From Cylicocyclus nassatus (lineage: Eukaryota; Nematoda; Chromadorea; Rhabditida; Strongylidae), in NCBI GenBank assembly GCA_958299035.1, contig CATQJL010000316.1:47675585-47739584 (forward strand): a DNA stretch of 64,000 bases, given 5' to 3'. Below the pieces are notes generated by a model. That model searched no databases, was not told the origin of the DNA, and was given only the letters and a program-made list of their open reading frames with translations. The translations under genes were made by a program, and so were the position numbers. Shown piece by piece: positions 23,600-36,805 of the stretch (position 1 is the stretch's first letter; each line of letters starts with the position of its first letter).

Positions 23600-24010
23600 T
23601 ACCAGTGACGCCCAAGAAATTGTTCGGAGCGGGGAAGGGAAAGGGGGGGGGTTTGGTGCGAACCAAGTGTCGTAGGCGATAGTGGTGTCGATAATAATTT
23701 ATCCACAGACGAACCCGGTTTTGGACCGGGGGCCCAACCTATAATACATTCGGGGGCTCCTTATATAGGTAGTAAGGCGGAGCTGACCCGTGCACAATCA
23801 GACTGTCCAAGAAATATACACAAGAAAGGGGATGCCGCGGCTTGGCGCGGCCCCTGGAAGATAGGTGCCACTCACTGCTGAGTGATACGGCACTTAAAAA
23901 TAAGCGATTGGGGAATATAGCCTATGGGGAATACCCGTAAGCTATAAGGATTATAGAATTGCTGAGGTTGATGATGCATAAATCATCAACAGGGGGAAGG
24001 TGGGAGGGGG
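23600..24010 (+). repeat. GC-richer insertion, possible 3' remnant of a retroelement
   Basis: This block differs sharply in composition from its flanks (GGGGGGGGG tract, GGGGGCTCCTTATATAGG, GATGCCGCGGCTTGGCGCGG). It contains GTGATACGGCACTT and a terminal GATGATGCATAAATCATC hairpin-like repeat. Such GC-rich tails can be 3' ends of non-LTR retroelements in worm genomes, but no reverse transcriptase frame is present and the class is a guess. Confidence 0.25.
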
Positions 24011-24803
24011 AGCGTGGAGAAAGGAACTACGTGCACGATTTTGCAAATCATTTAGGACCAATTTCAAGACTTTGTAGGTAGTACTCGAAAATTTAGCTAC
24101 CCATTCCCTTCTCTCCTGCCATCCTTAGTGCGCCACAGGTCATTTACAACCTTGTCACTATTTCGCGTGCTGGATAGTATTGTATGTGTTATCCCTGACT
24201 TCTTAGGCTCCGGACAGATTTCACGCGATTTGATCGTCGTGATTCAATCGCCGCGATTTCCATTCATTTCCATTTTACATTCAAAAATTTTGGGCTGGAA
24301 AAGTATCACGACCGAATGCAAGTTGTTGATTGGCATGGAATGATGTTGTAACAGTTGTCTTGTAGCGATTCAATCGCTGCGAACAAATCGCGTGAAGTCT
24401 GTCTGGGGCCTTGGTCTGCAAACGCATAGAGAAGGTAAGATGAAGGGGCTTCGTATTTCTCCAAGAACAATAAGCAGGTCTTGAGAAAGCAGTGTTATCC
24501 GATCAGATATGCAACAACAATCCTTGAAGTTCTTCGCCAAGAGAGTGTATGGCTGCCTTAGCCTGTAAACAGTTTACTTCGGCTTTGACGAATTGTATTG
24601 TTGATGTTAGATAAAGGAAACCTGCCTTTACCAATTGCAAAAAAAATTCCTCGGTAATGCTCTGACTGGATGCGAGAAAGTAGCTGATCGCGATTCAAAA
24701 CAGCTTTTAGATGTCTACACTTAGGGACACATTTATTCATAGCAATTATGATGTCGGATTGAGCAATTGCTGGAACTGAGCCATAAATATACCACTAATG
24801 CTA

Positions 24804-25130
24804 TTAGGTTGGTACAAAAATAATGATCATTTTTTCTACTGCGTCCAAAGCTGCGACTCTCTAATTTCTGCTCCTTATGACATCTGTATACCACCACGTA
24901 GTAGTCAGGACCCGGCACGAATCCGTTTCTAGGCTTTTGAAAACGAAGTCCCCATTGACTTTCGCAAAATTTTATGAAGTTTCCTTTGACCTAAAACCCG
25001 AAACAACGAATAAAAAGTAGTTTTTGCGTTTTTCTGGATCCACAAAAAAGATATCCTATTTGCTTTTCCGCCGCGGAAAAGAAGTCTAGCCTGCTTCTAG
25101 ACTATTTGTGCGGGGCCCCGGCCTCTGTGC
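24804..25130. mobile_element. Unpaired mariner-type end next to a diverged hAT-type MITE start
   Basis: TTAGGTTGGTACAAAAATAA at 24804 (preceded by TA) is a mariner-like terminus with no partner nearby. At 24906 CAGGACCCGGCACGA begins a sequence with ACGAAGTCCCCATTGACTTT, shared with the hAT-type family at 29454-30311. The right end near 25110-25130 (GGGGCCCCGGCCTCTG) is degraded. Confidence 0.45.
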
Positions 25131-26330
25131 TACTAGCAGTGTAATTCCTCTTTTTGGTACATGTGTTGAAAAAAAAGCCTCTATCGTACACATCATGTAC
25201 TGCAGGTTTATAAGTCTCCAACACCATGAAAGGTGGAAATTTTCGATTTTCTCCCTCCTTACTATTTTTCAGCGGAACGTTGTTATGTGCATGGACCTGA
25301 GAACTGCCAGAGCTTAGACATGATTTACGAACTCGAACTGACACACAAATCGCTTACATCGGGTTCAGAAGAAATTTGTGCCGCTAGAAATTGCCGCCTG
25401 TTTCCGCAGCGATAGCAAAATAACGGCAGCGATAACTAAAACACTATTTACGAAGGGGTTAATCTATCAAAAAACATTCATGGTACGTCTGATTTTTGCT
25501 CATGAAAGTCACGAAAATTTTTTTCCCACTGATGAGCGCAGAACAACCATAAGGTCCAAAATTTTGTCCAGTCTATCCCAAAATTGAAGTTATCTTATTT
25601 TCATTTGTTGATCACTATTGGCAAAATCACTGTGATGAATAAGTAAGATTCTATCTCATGTAAGAATTGTTTTCATTTTGCGCATCGAATTTCAATGCGA
25701 TATTTCTAATTTCAAACAACTCATCAATAATATAAACTCTGCACTACAAATTTTTGTCCTTCAACCGTACCTACTGCCGAAATTTTGCCCTTGTTTGCTT
25801 ATTTGCTGCGAACTCTGTCTAGAATGTATCCTATCCGGGGTACTTATCAGGGATGCATGAAAGCTTTGATCTTGTAGTCATTTCGTGCGTTCACGCAAGA
25901 GCAACGTAGCGAAAGCACCCTTTGAATAGGTCCATCGACAAACTTATGCGCTCTTTTATGCGTCGCAGACATTGGCCCAACGTACCTATACAGCACTGGG
26001 GATCCCGAAAATTGCGTTCGAGGCCAGGAGCAGGAAGAAAACGCAATCTTTTCAGTGGAGGATGTGGTGTAGGCCACGTTTTCAAAAAATTTGCATGATT
26101 GCTATTTTCAAGCAATGTATCTTTAGAATTTTACAATCCTGATTTTTTTTTTGCAATTTTTACTGTGCCGTTGAAATTTCATAAAAAATGCGTAGCGGTA
26201 GTCAAGCTTTCTAAAGTTTTTTCAGTTGTAAAATATTTACTATTCTTATAAAAACACTTTACCAACAGTTTTGTAAAGTTCATGATTTCGATCCCATCTC
26301 GCCCCGACCTTTGCCCAATACTATTTATCA

Positions 26331-26742
26331 TTAAAGGCAGCGTCCGGGCAGAATTTCGGGTAGGGGAACGAACGCCTCAATTAGGCATCGCCTCCGCGGG
26401 CTGCTGGTCCTTTCGTCCTACTGTTGTGCATCGTGCTGGGACCAGAGGTCCGCGGAGGCGGTGCCTAATTGAGGTGTTCGTTCCTCTACCCGCCTCGCCG
26501 AGGTCAAGACGCAGAGTCGTTTTGGGACTCTACGTCTTGACTGTGTGCGACATAGCACTCTAGCTTCATCCTTCGATGGGCGGGGTCATCCGATCGTGGC
26601 GTAACTCTCCCAACTTCCGCAGCATTTTCCCCTCTTCCGGTTCCACGATATGCCCACGATTGAGCTGATGGGTACATCAGGGCGCTATTTTTGCGCGACA
26701 GTGATCCCGAAACCCCAACCTAGCCCGGAAACTGCCTTTAAG
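26331..26742. mobile_element. Foldback/TIR element, family F, with two internal hairpins
   Basis: The ends TTAAAGGCAGCGTCCGGGCA and the inverse CCGGAAACTGCCTTTAAG bracket the element. Inside are a large hairpin with arms containing AACGCCTCAATTAGGC and GCCTAATTGAGGTGTTCG, and a small one with arms GTCAAGACGCAGAGTC and GACTCTACGTCTTGAC. A relative lies at 61329-61691; single similar ends occur near 28145. Confidence 0.65.
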
Positions 26743-29453
26743 TTCTTCACAACTCGAATACATGCATAGCTGTGCTATAGCTCGGAGCATTGCTTCTGTT
26801 GTATATGGGCCATATATAGCTTGCAACGTCCAGGGAAAAAGCGATTTGGGGAAACAATGGGGTCCATCATGAGCAGTGGACTGCAACTAAAGAGTTCTTT
26901 AATGTGTAGTGACGCTGAAGAAAAGAGGAGGCAGTAATTTCGGATACTGTTAAAGAGTTTTGAAGAAAAGATACATTGGTTGTACTATTTTTGATCAAGA
27001 AAGGCTATCAGGAAATATTATTTTTGTAGTAGCAGTTTCTGCTTTCAGCAGATTTTTTTTCAAGTCTAGATAGAACTGCTTGGTAATTCATTCTTTTATA
27101 AATATTTACCTGATACATATTTGATATGAGAATTACAAGCATGGTCACAGCCACTCAGAAATTTCTGACAATAAAACATATGCCTCATGTGCTTGAAAAC
27201 AAAATGGATTTTTTGTCATACATTTATCATCCTCACATCATATCACATAAACAGTGCAATATCTTAGCATTTACGGTTCGCTGACTCATTCTGAAACCAT
27301 ACATACCTTTTTTCTTCCCATGCCATTTCTGTCCATAGCAGTTTACATGATGTGAATGTCTGACATCAAAACAAGAACAATGTTGTGAGTATGTCGTTGA
27401 GCGACGCAGGAATTGATGCAAGTACAAATCTCCTTGCGAATTGTGGTCATTTTGTAGCTTTGAGTGTAGATGTGGTGGCTACGAAACGTTTTTGTGCAAA
27501 GTTGCGAGATACTCGTTTATAGTTCTCGAAAAATCTTGAAATAAAGTAGTACTGTGCTTCTTGATTGTAGTTTGCAAGCGAGCGAGGTCTTTGCACATTG
27601 AACTTCTATGGGATACGGTAAATAGTGCCACTGTTTTTCAGCCATGTGATTTGGAACTTATTGAAGCTCCTTGGAAGTGTAATAGCATGCAAAAATAGCA
27701 TAACAAAGGCGCCCCTTGCAATGCAAACTCAGAGCTCTATGTCTAATAATTTGTTAAAATGGCCAAGCATGAGATTATGTAATAACGAGGGTGTGATACC
27801 AAATAATTTTGACCATTACTTGTGCGGCGTAAGTATTCGTGTCTGCATAATCAAGAGCTTTTTGCGGCTAAACGCGATGCCTATTTTTACGAATGTGCGC
27901 ATTTTTGGGGTTCTAATGTGTTATGTGCGAAGCACCGTTGAATATGGTCACGTGGTAGAGGGTGGGCACAAAGATACGCGGCAATGACAGTTTTATATTT
28001 GATCGTATTGTTAGTGACCTTGTTTGTTAGTAAATAACTGAACCCGCAATTTTTGTAGTCGGATATTTTTTTCGCAGCGTATTTGAAGCCACGCCTTCTC
28101 TCAAGACTTCTTTTTATCGTTTATATATGGGAAAACGCCATTTAAGGGCAGCGTCCAGGCAAATCTGGACATATGGGGATCTCTCGTGGACAGTGATCAT
28201 TAGACCCTTTGCCACTGTTCAGTCATTTTCACATAAAAATTCCTCTAAATCCTTGGAAGACCACTAAGATCACAGCTCAGACTTGCCTTTTCATTTTTCA
28301 ATGCAAATATACTGTTAAGTCACAATCACACCGAAAGAGTCTAATTATCTAATGAAGAAATTATTTTTTCTTTGTTTTCTCGTATCTCACACTGGTATCT
28401 GCGCTCCCCGTTTGTCTTCACTTGCTTGCGAGCTTTGTGCAAACCATAGATTATCGAAGCATCAAAATTGAGTTTAATAATTCAAATGTGAAGGGTTGTA
28501 CTTCCGTACTCTATTCGTTAATGGTTTTTAATGCTTCGATGGGAAAATTGGACTCTTCCTTTCACTCTAATAGGAAGGAATTCCGGATCGCCAAGGCGAT
28601 TTTGAACGATGTGCATATTATTAGGCACGTCTCGTTGAGCTGATTCTAAAGCTAACTTTCGTACCTGCTACGCGGTTCTCCACGAGTGAGCGCTTGAATC
28701 CGGATTCGGCAAACATTCAGCAACATACTTCGAAGAGTATTGTTTGAAAACACTTATCCATGTTGCTGATGTATGTGTGCATTCCTTCTAGTAAATACAC
28801 AACACCGTGCAAATTACGCACTTCCAAGGTGGTTTTCAAAGCACATTATGCATTAGAACCTTGACAAGTTCGTCTTTCCAATCGCTCGTAACTTTTCCTG
28901 CGGAATGGAAGTTAATTCTGAGATCAGCTTAACAAGACAATTTTGATGGTATGCATCTCGTTCCAGATCGCCACTGCGGCGACTTAGGATCCTTCCTTTG
29001 TAAGCCCAAGGTGAGTCGGTGAGTTTCAGCGTTTGATGGGATCACATGCGTGCATCTGAATGTTTGGCACTTCTGTCAACGGAGATGCTTTTTGATGGGA
29101 CCATGTCAGCTGTTCGATTTCACCACCTGAAAATATCGAGTTCCGCAGCTGTGCACTCCATTCCCAGCGCATGAACAACTTCGAGAGGAATAATCTTGCG
29201 AACGTTTGACTTTTTGGACTTTTAAAACAAAACGCCTCTTCGCAGCAATTTTATCTATTTTTGTTCAAAAATGAAATCTATGGTTTGGTAAAGAGTGTTA
29301 ATCTTGCGGTTAATTGCCGCAAGAAATAGTTACTGCACATATGGAGGAAGAAATAGGTATCTGTGTGAAAATTCAACTCTCTTAGTTAAGTCAAAGTCTT
29401 ATTAGCGATATTTGAGCAAAATTTGCTGCTATGTCTATAGATCGATGTCTCGG
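26743..29453. other. Intergenic, no supported gene
   Basis: A 120-codon plus frame (27625-27987) and shorter ones lack splice context or motifs. A segment near 28145 (GGCAGCGTCCAGGCAAATCT) is a family-F-like end. Confidence 0.35.
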
Positions 29454-30311
29454 CAGGGCCCGGCACGCGTTGGTTTGGTTTTTAGGAAACGAAGTCCCCC
29501 ATGACTTCGCGAAAATTTACGAAGTCCCTCTCGACGTGAAAATCAGTAGGGAAACCGTAATTCAACCAAAATAGCAACAAAAAAGCGAAAGAAGTGCATT
29601 TTGAGGTATGTAATATAACAAAAAAGCAAAAAGAAAACATTACGAGTCGATTAAAGGCTCTGCCTTGGGTATAGTACCATTTTGATGCTGGGAATGTCGA
29701 AAATCTCCTAGGCCAACCAAATCTGTAGCCTCAACAATCCTGCGATGCATTTTTCGCCACATATTTCAAAGAACACCGCAAGTGATTGGAGCGCGATATC
29801 TATCAACGCGTAGAATTATAGTACTTTTGACTCAAAAAAGGGGAGAGGTTTGATCCGCTCTCTTCACTATATGATAGATTTTTGACCGTTCTAATCGTCC
29901 AAATCAAAAAGGTCTAAAACTTATGTGAACTCTCCGATATTTATGCTCCGAAGCAACCCAGTTGATTTGGTAGTTGGTCTAGAAACCAACAAATTCGAGA
30001 ACGGATATTAGGACCCATAAGTTTTGGGAACTCTTTACATAACATAGTTTGGAGTAATATTGTACACACATAGCCCAAATTCGGAGCCATGTGATTGTTT
30101 GTGCGCTGTAAACAAGCCATTTGTTTGTTTGAGTCTTGCTTTTGAAATTCGCGCGCTTGCGAAACAACACGTTCAACTCGTGAAACCTGACATGTTCGTC
30201 GTGTTTCTTTGGCGCTTCTTCCAGGACCTCATAAAAACGATGTCCCCGTTGCTTCTAACTCCAAAAAAAACGAAGTCCAGTTTGACCCCAAACCATCGGT
30301 GCCGGGCCCTG
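29454..30311 (+). mobile_element. hAT-type MITE, family C, copy 1, with a perfect 8-bp TSD
   Basis: The termini are CAGGGCCCGGCACGC and the inverse GGTGCCGGGCCCTG. Both sides carry TGTCTCGG, an 8-bp target-site duplication characteristic of hAT transposons. Subterminal ACGAAGTCC and AAAACGATGTCC motifs recur in the other copies. There is no transposase. An internal 111-codon frame is not supported as coding. Confidence 0.85.
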
Positions 30312-33300
30312 TGTCTCGGTGGTCCGTTAGCATTGGCGGTCAAGTAAGAGCCAAACCAATTTTTTGATCTGAAATATGTCGCTTCATTACCGAAAGCATA
30401 TGGGTTGTATTGTTTCAAGAACTCAGGCATATAGTACTCTTTAAGACGGGACTGGGCTTTCGTAAAATATAAATATTTGCAGCTGATGGGTCTGATGCAG
30501 CTACACACTAAATCAACTTTGTCTTAGATTATACTCAGTGGCGATCCAAGAAATTTCTTCGGGAGGGACGGGGGAGGGGGTGGGAGAAACTTTTGGGTTG
30601 CTTCCCAAGATTGCAGGGCCATGACCCCGAAGTGTAAAAATCGGAGACGTGGCGCAGGCCTAGTTTCACAAAACCTACATATATCTCCAAATTTTTGATA
30701 TAATGACATCATTTGAATCGAAATGGGTTTAATTTAGTCGTTCAGAAAGAACTAATGGCGTACATTGTTTATGAAATGGTGATTCATAACGTAGCAACTG
30801 GGTACATAATTTTCTCCATAATTCACCCAGATAAAAGCTGCGGTGGAGATTATGGAGGAAATGATGCTGAAGACAAAGAATTTAAGAAATTTTGCATGCA
30901 ATGTAAATCCTGTTTCTAATCCCTAATCATTTCTTCCCTCTCGACTACTACAAATATGACTGGCCTCCTCCTACAACCTCCTCAGTCTCGAGTCTCATTG
31001 TCAGTGTGTATCTTCCGGTACGTTGAGCAACTGACTTTGTTTCCATTCTTCTACATCCCACTCACCTTCTATGATCCTATGACTTCCTCCTTGACATTCA
31101 CTTGTTCTCGCATAGCTTCTGGAATAGTTAATAAGCAAAATTTTCTTGATGAAAATTATGCCACCAACTTGCACGTATAATTCGCGACTCTCTCTGAGAA
31201 GCTCAAAAAATATGTCGGATTGAATCACATCGCTAGGAAGTTTTATTCTCGTTTTTTGTTCCTTTCCTCACCTTCAGTTGTCTCATTACACTCTTCTTAC
31301 TACATATTTTTGAGCCTATTTTCCCCACACTGCGATTTTTGTAACCGAGTGGATTGCTGACCAAAACGGGGATCGATATGACTACTGTTTCCTCTTCCGT
31401 TCAGCAATATAATAGCTAATTTTCTAAAAGTTATGAATGCTAATAATAAACCATGTGTCTAGCGTAACTGAGTAGCAAGTATACAGGGTATCCCAAAAAA
31501 ATGTATCGAACGTTTGGTCTTAATATCTCTCTTCTAAAGAAGTCTTTTCCTTTGCTTCAGGTACCAATCTGTAGAGCTGGCTTCAACTTAGATTTGCATT
31601 ATAGAACGAATCACTCATCTCTCTTCACTGTAGGATTACGGTGGAAATTTGAAACATATGGTGTCAATGTGGAAAAAGCTGCCGTTTCAAAATTGACCAA
31701 AGTGACCAAATAAGCTTGATTCTTCAAAATCTTACTCCAGGCTTGGTTCTATGATTATCTGTACTCGAAAGCACCGAGTATTTGATTTTCGAAATTTTCT
31801 GTACATGCCGTTCAAGACGCACACACCTTACAGTCAAGATATTCGTGTTGAAATTCGTGCCCCTTCTCAGCATTTTTCTGGGCCTGTACCTAATTTTCGT
31901 CACTTTGCACAACGCTGCAAGCAAATTTGCGCTGTTTGCAAGGTTAAGTGGAAGATATTGCATACCGCTGCAAATGTATCTTCGCCAATATTGAATTTAC
32001 TCTACTGCATTCCTTAATAGCATAGAATAACAAATTGCATAACTTTTTCCTTTTTGGATGTTTAATGAAGCATTCGTCTTTTTCACTTTTCTGACGCTGA
32101 GTCTAACAGAAGTGAGAATTTTCGAATATTCTTATTTCACTAGAAAAGAAAGGTGGGCGGTGGCTGTGTTACTGGAAAAGTGTAAATGTTGAATGAATAT
32201 GGGGGCTTGCTTTCTACCTCGCATCTTTTTCCAAGTAAAAATAAGCCTCGAGCTTCGCTTGGCTAGATTCTTACCGCTTCACTTCCTCGCAACTCAGTAA
32301 TTTGCGTGTCTTTGCCACATACCTTCGCTTCTTTTCTTCACAAGTTTTTGGAAGATTTTTCTACATGTCTGTAATGTATCAGAAGTCTTTCGGCGATGGA
32401 CATTTTCCTTATATTATTCTTATTTATTTAACCTTTACCTATCAATTCTACTGCCGCTGTAATTGTATCTCATAGAAGATTCGTTTTCGTTATAACAACG
32501 AATGTCTGGCACATCCGCCTTTGTGAATTCAATATTTTTTGCATAGAAAATTTCAGAAAAGCATTTATCAAGAATAATGCCTTTTCATTGCTGCAGCCAT
32601 TTGTATATGGTTCTTGAGCTTTTCTGTAACTTAGTCGGAAATTTTCAGTTTGGTAGCTTCAATCTCAACAAAGCAAAAACGCAACTCAGTAAACCTAAAA
32701 AAATCTGATTTTGTTAATTCTGGATTTGGTATTCCTTGTCAATAGCCACAGCATTTACCTTCTCTCCAAGCAATTTTCAACACATTTCTTATTTATACCT
32801 GAATTACTAGTTGTTCCCAGGTTTGGTCATGATCGGTTATGATAGTGCATCAATTAAATTATAGTATACATTTATTTCATATTCTAAATCAATGCTGTGG
32901 TACTTCAAGACTGTAGAAGTTAGGGTGTGAAATTACAAAAATTTCCTTTTTTTTGATAATTCCCAAACTTTCATTTTTGAAGTGCTAATTTCCATAGCAC
33001 ATTAATTTCGATATCCTTTGCTATTTGCTATTTTTCCTGCACATTATTGCTGTATTCCGATGTCTTTGTTCTTCAAACGTACCCTCCTTATGTATTTGTC
33101 TATAAGGTAAACTTCCATGGGATAAATGAGAACTGACATCATCTTTTTTGATTATCGCAAATTTTACGCTTGTGCAGCACGCTTCAAGCTGAAACCCCAT
33201 CCTTACATTTCCCCCAGAATACTGGTGCGATATGTGAGCTCGAGCAAAATTTCTGATATCAAACGCAAAAGCAGAAAAACAGCAGCAAGACCATTCATTG

Positions 33301-33902
33301 TTCTCATATGTATTATACCTATCCAAGTGTTACGGTAGCTGCCATTCTCAGCCCCATTATTGAATAAAAACCAGTGTCATTTGTAATTTGATAAAGGCTT
33401 AGAGCTTAACAAATAGCCAAGAATTGGATTATTCTATGGATTGATTGTATTTGCTAAATTTTTAGAAATACCAGAAAGTGCCATAGAAATGAACAAGCGG
33501 CACACGATCACTAAGCGCCACCCACACTCTGCGTCATTGAGTGGGAGCAAAAAACATTTTCCCATTTCTACTAATTGAACCAGATTTTTTCCCTTTCCAT
33601 CAAATAAGCGTTATTCAATCATTGCAAGCCGGCATTTGTGCTCCGTAGACGCATAAAAATGTGTACTGATCCAAAGAATTGAATAAACTCCTTTGCAAGA
33701 ACAGTAATTGTCGGTTCTGGATGTTCAAAACGAGACCGTGCAAAATGGAGAATCAGAAACTCTAAAGAACATATCCTTCAAATTTCACCTATTGAGAAAT
33801 CTTTGATCGGTGGGCTTTGTAGAGCAAATAAATTCGGCTTGTTGATCTCTGTGTTTCCGAAATCATTCGGCTTAAATGGTTGAGGCTAGAGAATAAGTAC
33901 AG
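30312..33902. other. Intergenic; unpaired family-A MITE end at 31484
   Basis: CAGGGTATCCCAAAAAAATG at 31484 after TA is a family-A terminus, with related internal sequence to about 31690 and no right end. Opposing open frames at 33021-33338 overlap on both strands with no decisive splice sites. No gene is called. Confidence 0.4.
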
Positions 33903-34278
33903 ACTCAAACAGTCGACGGCATACCTCCAGAGCAGAAATAGCAGAGCCGCGGGGTTTCCCCAGCGGGGGTTTGCCACTCGTGCTCCGGAGCCTTCCCATT
34001 TTGTGCTCCGGAGACCTTCCATTTGTGCTCCGGAAACCTCCCATTTTGTGCTCCGGAGACCTCCCATTTTGTGCTCCGGAGATGTCCCAAATCTGGCGTA
34101 GCTCCGGAGCAGAAATTTGCAAGCCCGCCGGAGGGGTCCCATCTGCCTTCTTGTGACGTCACCGTGACGTCACAGAAAGGGACCTCCCCCTCGCCCCGCT
34201 CTCAATGGTCAATTGGGTCCTCCGCAGCTCTGCCAGATTTCGACTGTCCTCCGGAGCTACCGCACCGATTGTCTGAGG
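33903..34278 (-). mobile_element. TIR element, family D, copy 2 (reverse orientation)
   Basis: It starts ACTCAAACAGTCGACGG and ends CCGATTGTCTGAG. The left end has the CCCCAGCGGGGGTTTGCC segment (right end of copy 1 reversed) and the right end has TCAATGGTCAATTGGGTCC (left end of copy 1 reversed), so the element is complete and reversed. The interior has tandem units around GTGCTCCGGAGACCTCCCAT. Open frames on both strands are repeat artefacts. Confidence 0.75.
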
Positions 34279-34578
34279 AGATGGACTGCCCATGTTGTGA
34301 CACCAGGCTGTTTTTACGATTCGCGCCTTTTTCTGCATATTTTGCTTTCAAATCGCCTTGGAATGCATGTTCGTAAAATTTTTCATAAGAAACTGTAGCT
34401 GAATGTAATTATTCATTTATGATACTTGTTCTTATTCGTCATCTCCAGGCAAGGGAGGGCACATCAATCTGGGCATTCTAAGCACCACGACTGAATAACC
34501 GCTTGATGTAAGGTGCTTTGTCTAAGTACATATGGGTAAGGAAAATGCTCGCATAACTGATTGCAAGGCAATTAGCAT

Positions 34579-35633
34579 GCTGAAAGGCACCGTCCGACCA
34601 GATTCTCGACTTCCATGTTTTGATCCTTGCGGGGCCTTCTCATGTCGAGGAGGCTTGGTAAGACGTCTCAGGATGTGAGCATAGAGCCGCTGTCGTCCAT
34701 TCGCATGCAGAATCGCTCTTGCGCACCACCTAGTGTAGTTTTCTCGGAGTAGAGGAAACCTTATTGAATAGGTTGGGCCTAAATAAGCAACTTCTCCAGC
34801 TAAAAATTTATTCTCAGTGCCTACCACTGCCTTTAACAAGGTTGGAGAAATATCAATGAGTTAGAGCTGACTCGTCAAAGGCTCAACCGACTGACGCAGC
34901 TTCGCTACGGCCCTTTATTTCATAAGAATTGACGCCAATTTGTAATTCCGGAACCACCTAATAAGCGAAAAAGGCTGTGAGCTGTTTACTGAAGGAGGGA
35001 ATAGTATCATTGTTCGGGCTGGACGAATCTATAGAGTTGCTGCGCTAGCACTCGAAAAATGTTATGCTCAAGATCCTCTTCTTTTTTTCTTCCTCAAATG
35101 CTTGCCTTAGGCTATTTATGTTGCGCTTTCTATCTGCCTGCTTTATCTCAAACATGAGCTTACACATTTCAAGCGGATGATAATTTGGTCGGCTAGACCG
35201 GAAGGTCTATGATCTGTACGAGTTGTTGTGCTTTGACAAGCAGACGGACAAAAGTGAACGCTGTTTGTTGAGGAATCTTTGATAGTGAAGGCGCTTCGTT
35301 TCACTTGATTAGCCGATTCTTACTTACATGTAAGCAAAAGGCGGAAGTTAGTCTGTCACAACTTCACCTGTACTTCATTGCTTATCGTTGACTGTAGTCA
35401 TATCCTTCAACTGTTTCACTATCGCTGTATAATACAGTCCTTATTAAATAACTTGTATTTATTGCGAAAATCCAAGGAACACACTTCATGCAAAAAGTTC
35501 CGTCCTTTTTCTTTAATTCATGCGATCATTCTTAATTCTGCTCTTGTCCATGAGCGACAAAAATAAATACAAAGGCAACTGAATGAACATTGAGTTGTTA
35601 GGGAGCTGCTTCATGAACGATCAAACTCATGTA
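34579..35633. other. Intergenic; unpaired family-G end at 34579
   Basis: TGAAAGGCACCGTCCGACCA followed by GATTCTCGACTTCCATGTTT matches the reversed right end of the element at 51894-52246. No partner terminus or gene was seen. Confidence 0.4.
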
Positions 35634-36338
35634 CAGGGTGTCCCAAAAAATGTATCGAACGTTTGATCTTTAATAACTTCCCTATATGGATAGCTTTTGC
35701 GGCTCTTTGAGTGCGGTAGAGCTAGGTTCAACTTAGGTTTACAGTATAGAGCAAATCGGCGATTTCATTTAGTTACTGTAGGATTACGGTAGGATTTTTC
35801 AACTAATTTTAAGCTTCCGACAGGCGAGAACTGCTTCTAAAAAATTCCAAAAAACCGAAGGACGTTGAACCGACATTTTCGGGATACTGAATCTAATTAC
35901 AAAGTTTTCCGCTACCGTACTCCTCATCTTTCTACGGTACGCGCACTGTAACGCTAAATTTTTTCCTTTTTTCTAAAATTTACTAAATCAACGTTGCAAT
36001 TACAAACACCGTCAAAAGCATTCGCGTTAGCCAAAGCGTCAGAGAGATGAGAAGTACGGTAGCGGAAAACTTCCTAATTAGATTCAGCATCCGAAAACCT
36101 CGGTCAAAACGTCCTTCGGTTTTTTGGAGTTTTTTAGAAGCAGTTGGCCTATTGAAAGCCTAAGATTAGTTGAAAATTCCTACCTTAATCCTACAGTAAC
36201 TTAATGAAATCGGTGATTCGCTCTATACTATGAATCTAAGTTGAACCCAGTTCTGCCGTATGACACTCAAAGATCCGCGCAAGCTTTCCATATGGGGAAG
36301 TTATAGAGATCAAACGATACATTTTTTGGGATACCCTG
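35634..36338. mobile_element. Tc1/mariner-type MITE, family A, copy 2
   Basis: It begins CAGGGTGTCCCAAAAAATGT and ends ACATTTTTTGGGATACCCTG with TA at each side. The 705-bp body matches copy 1, including CTAATTTTAAGCTTCCGACA and AAAACTTCCTAATTAGATTC. It has long inverted arms and is non-coding. Confidence 0.85.
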
Positions 36339-36805
36339 TATATTGCAACAGGGTTTCATTGAGAGCTCACAGAGTTCTCCTAAAGAGCAAAATGCCCCCA
36401 TAGTCCCTGCTGTTTCTCCTTTGCTCGTCTGCGTCTCCACTTGTCGCGCGTTGCTCCACTAGCCCTCATGCGCTCCACGGGAATGTGGCTCTGGTATCCT
36501 TTTGTCAGTTTACAAATCCATTAAGCCATCCCTTTGCTATGATACCTCGGAAACAGCGAGAGTAAAAAGACAGGAAAGATATCAGAATGTGTACGTACTT
36601 TTGGAACACCATGTATTAGCTCAAGGTACAGTACCTCTCGCGATACTCGGAAGAGAGTAGTAAATGTAAAGTACCTTCTATTGTTTGTACTCCTCTCAGT
36701 TGTCATCCCACTCGTACCTCAAATGCTGGTAATATCTCACTGTTGCTTCCATTGCCAAAAACTGATGCTAATTCTACGGCATTTTATCCGTTTCATTGTA
36801 TAATA

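Noticed and set aside
27625..27987. 120-aa plus frame as a transposase fragment
   Set aside because: No recognisable transposase or reverse transcriptase motif and no terminal repeats around it.
30060..30347. 95-aa and 111-aa opposing frames
   Set aside because: They extend across the right end of the hAT-type MITE ending at 30311.
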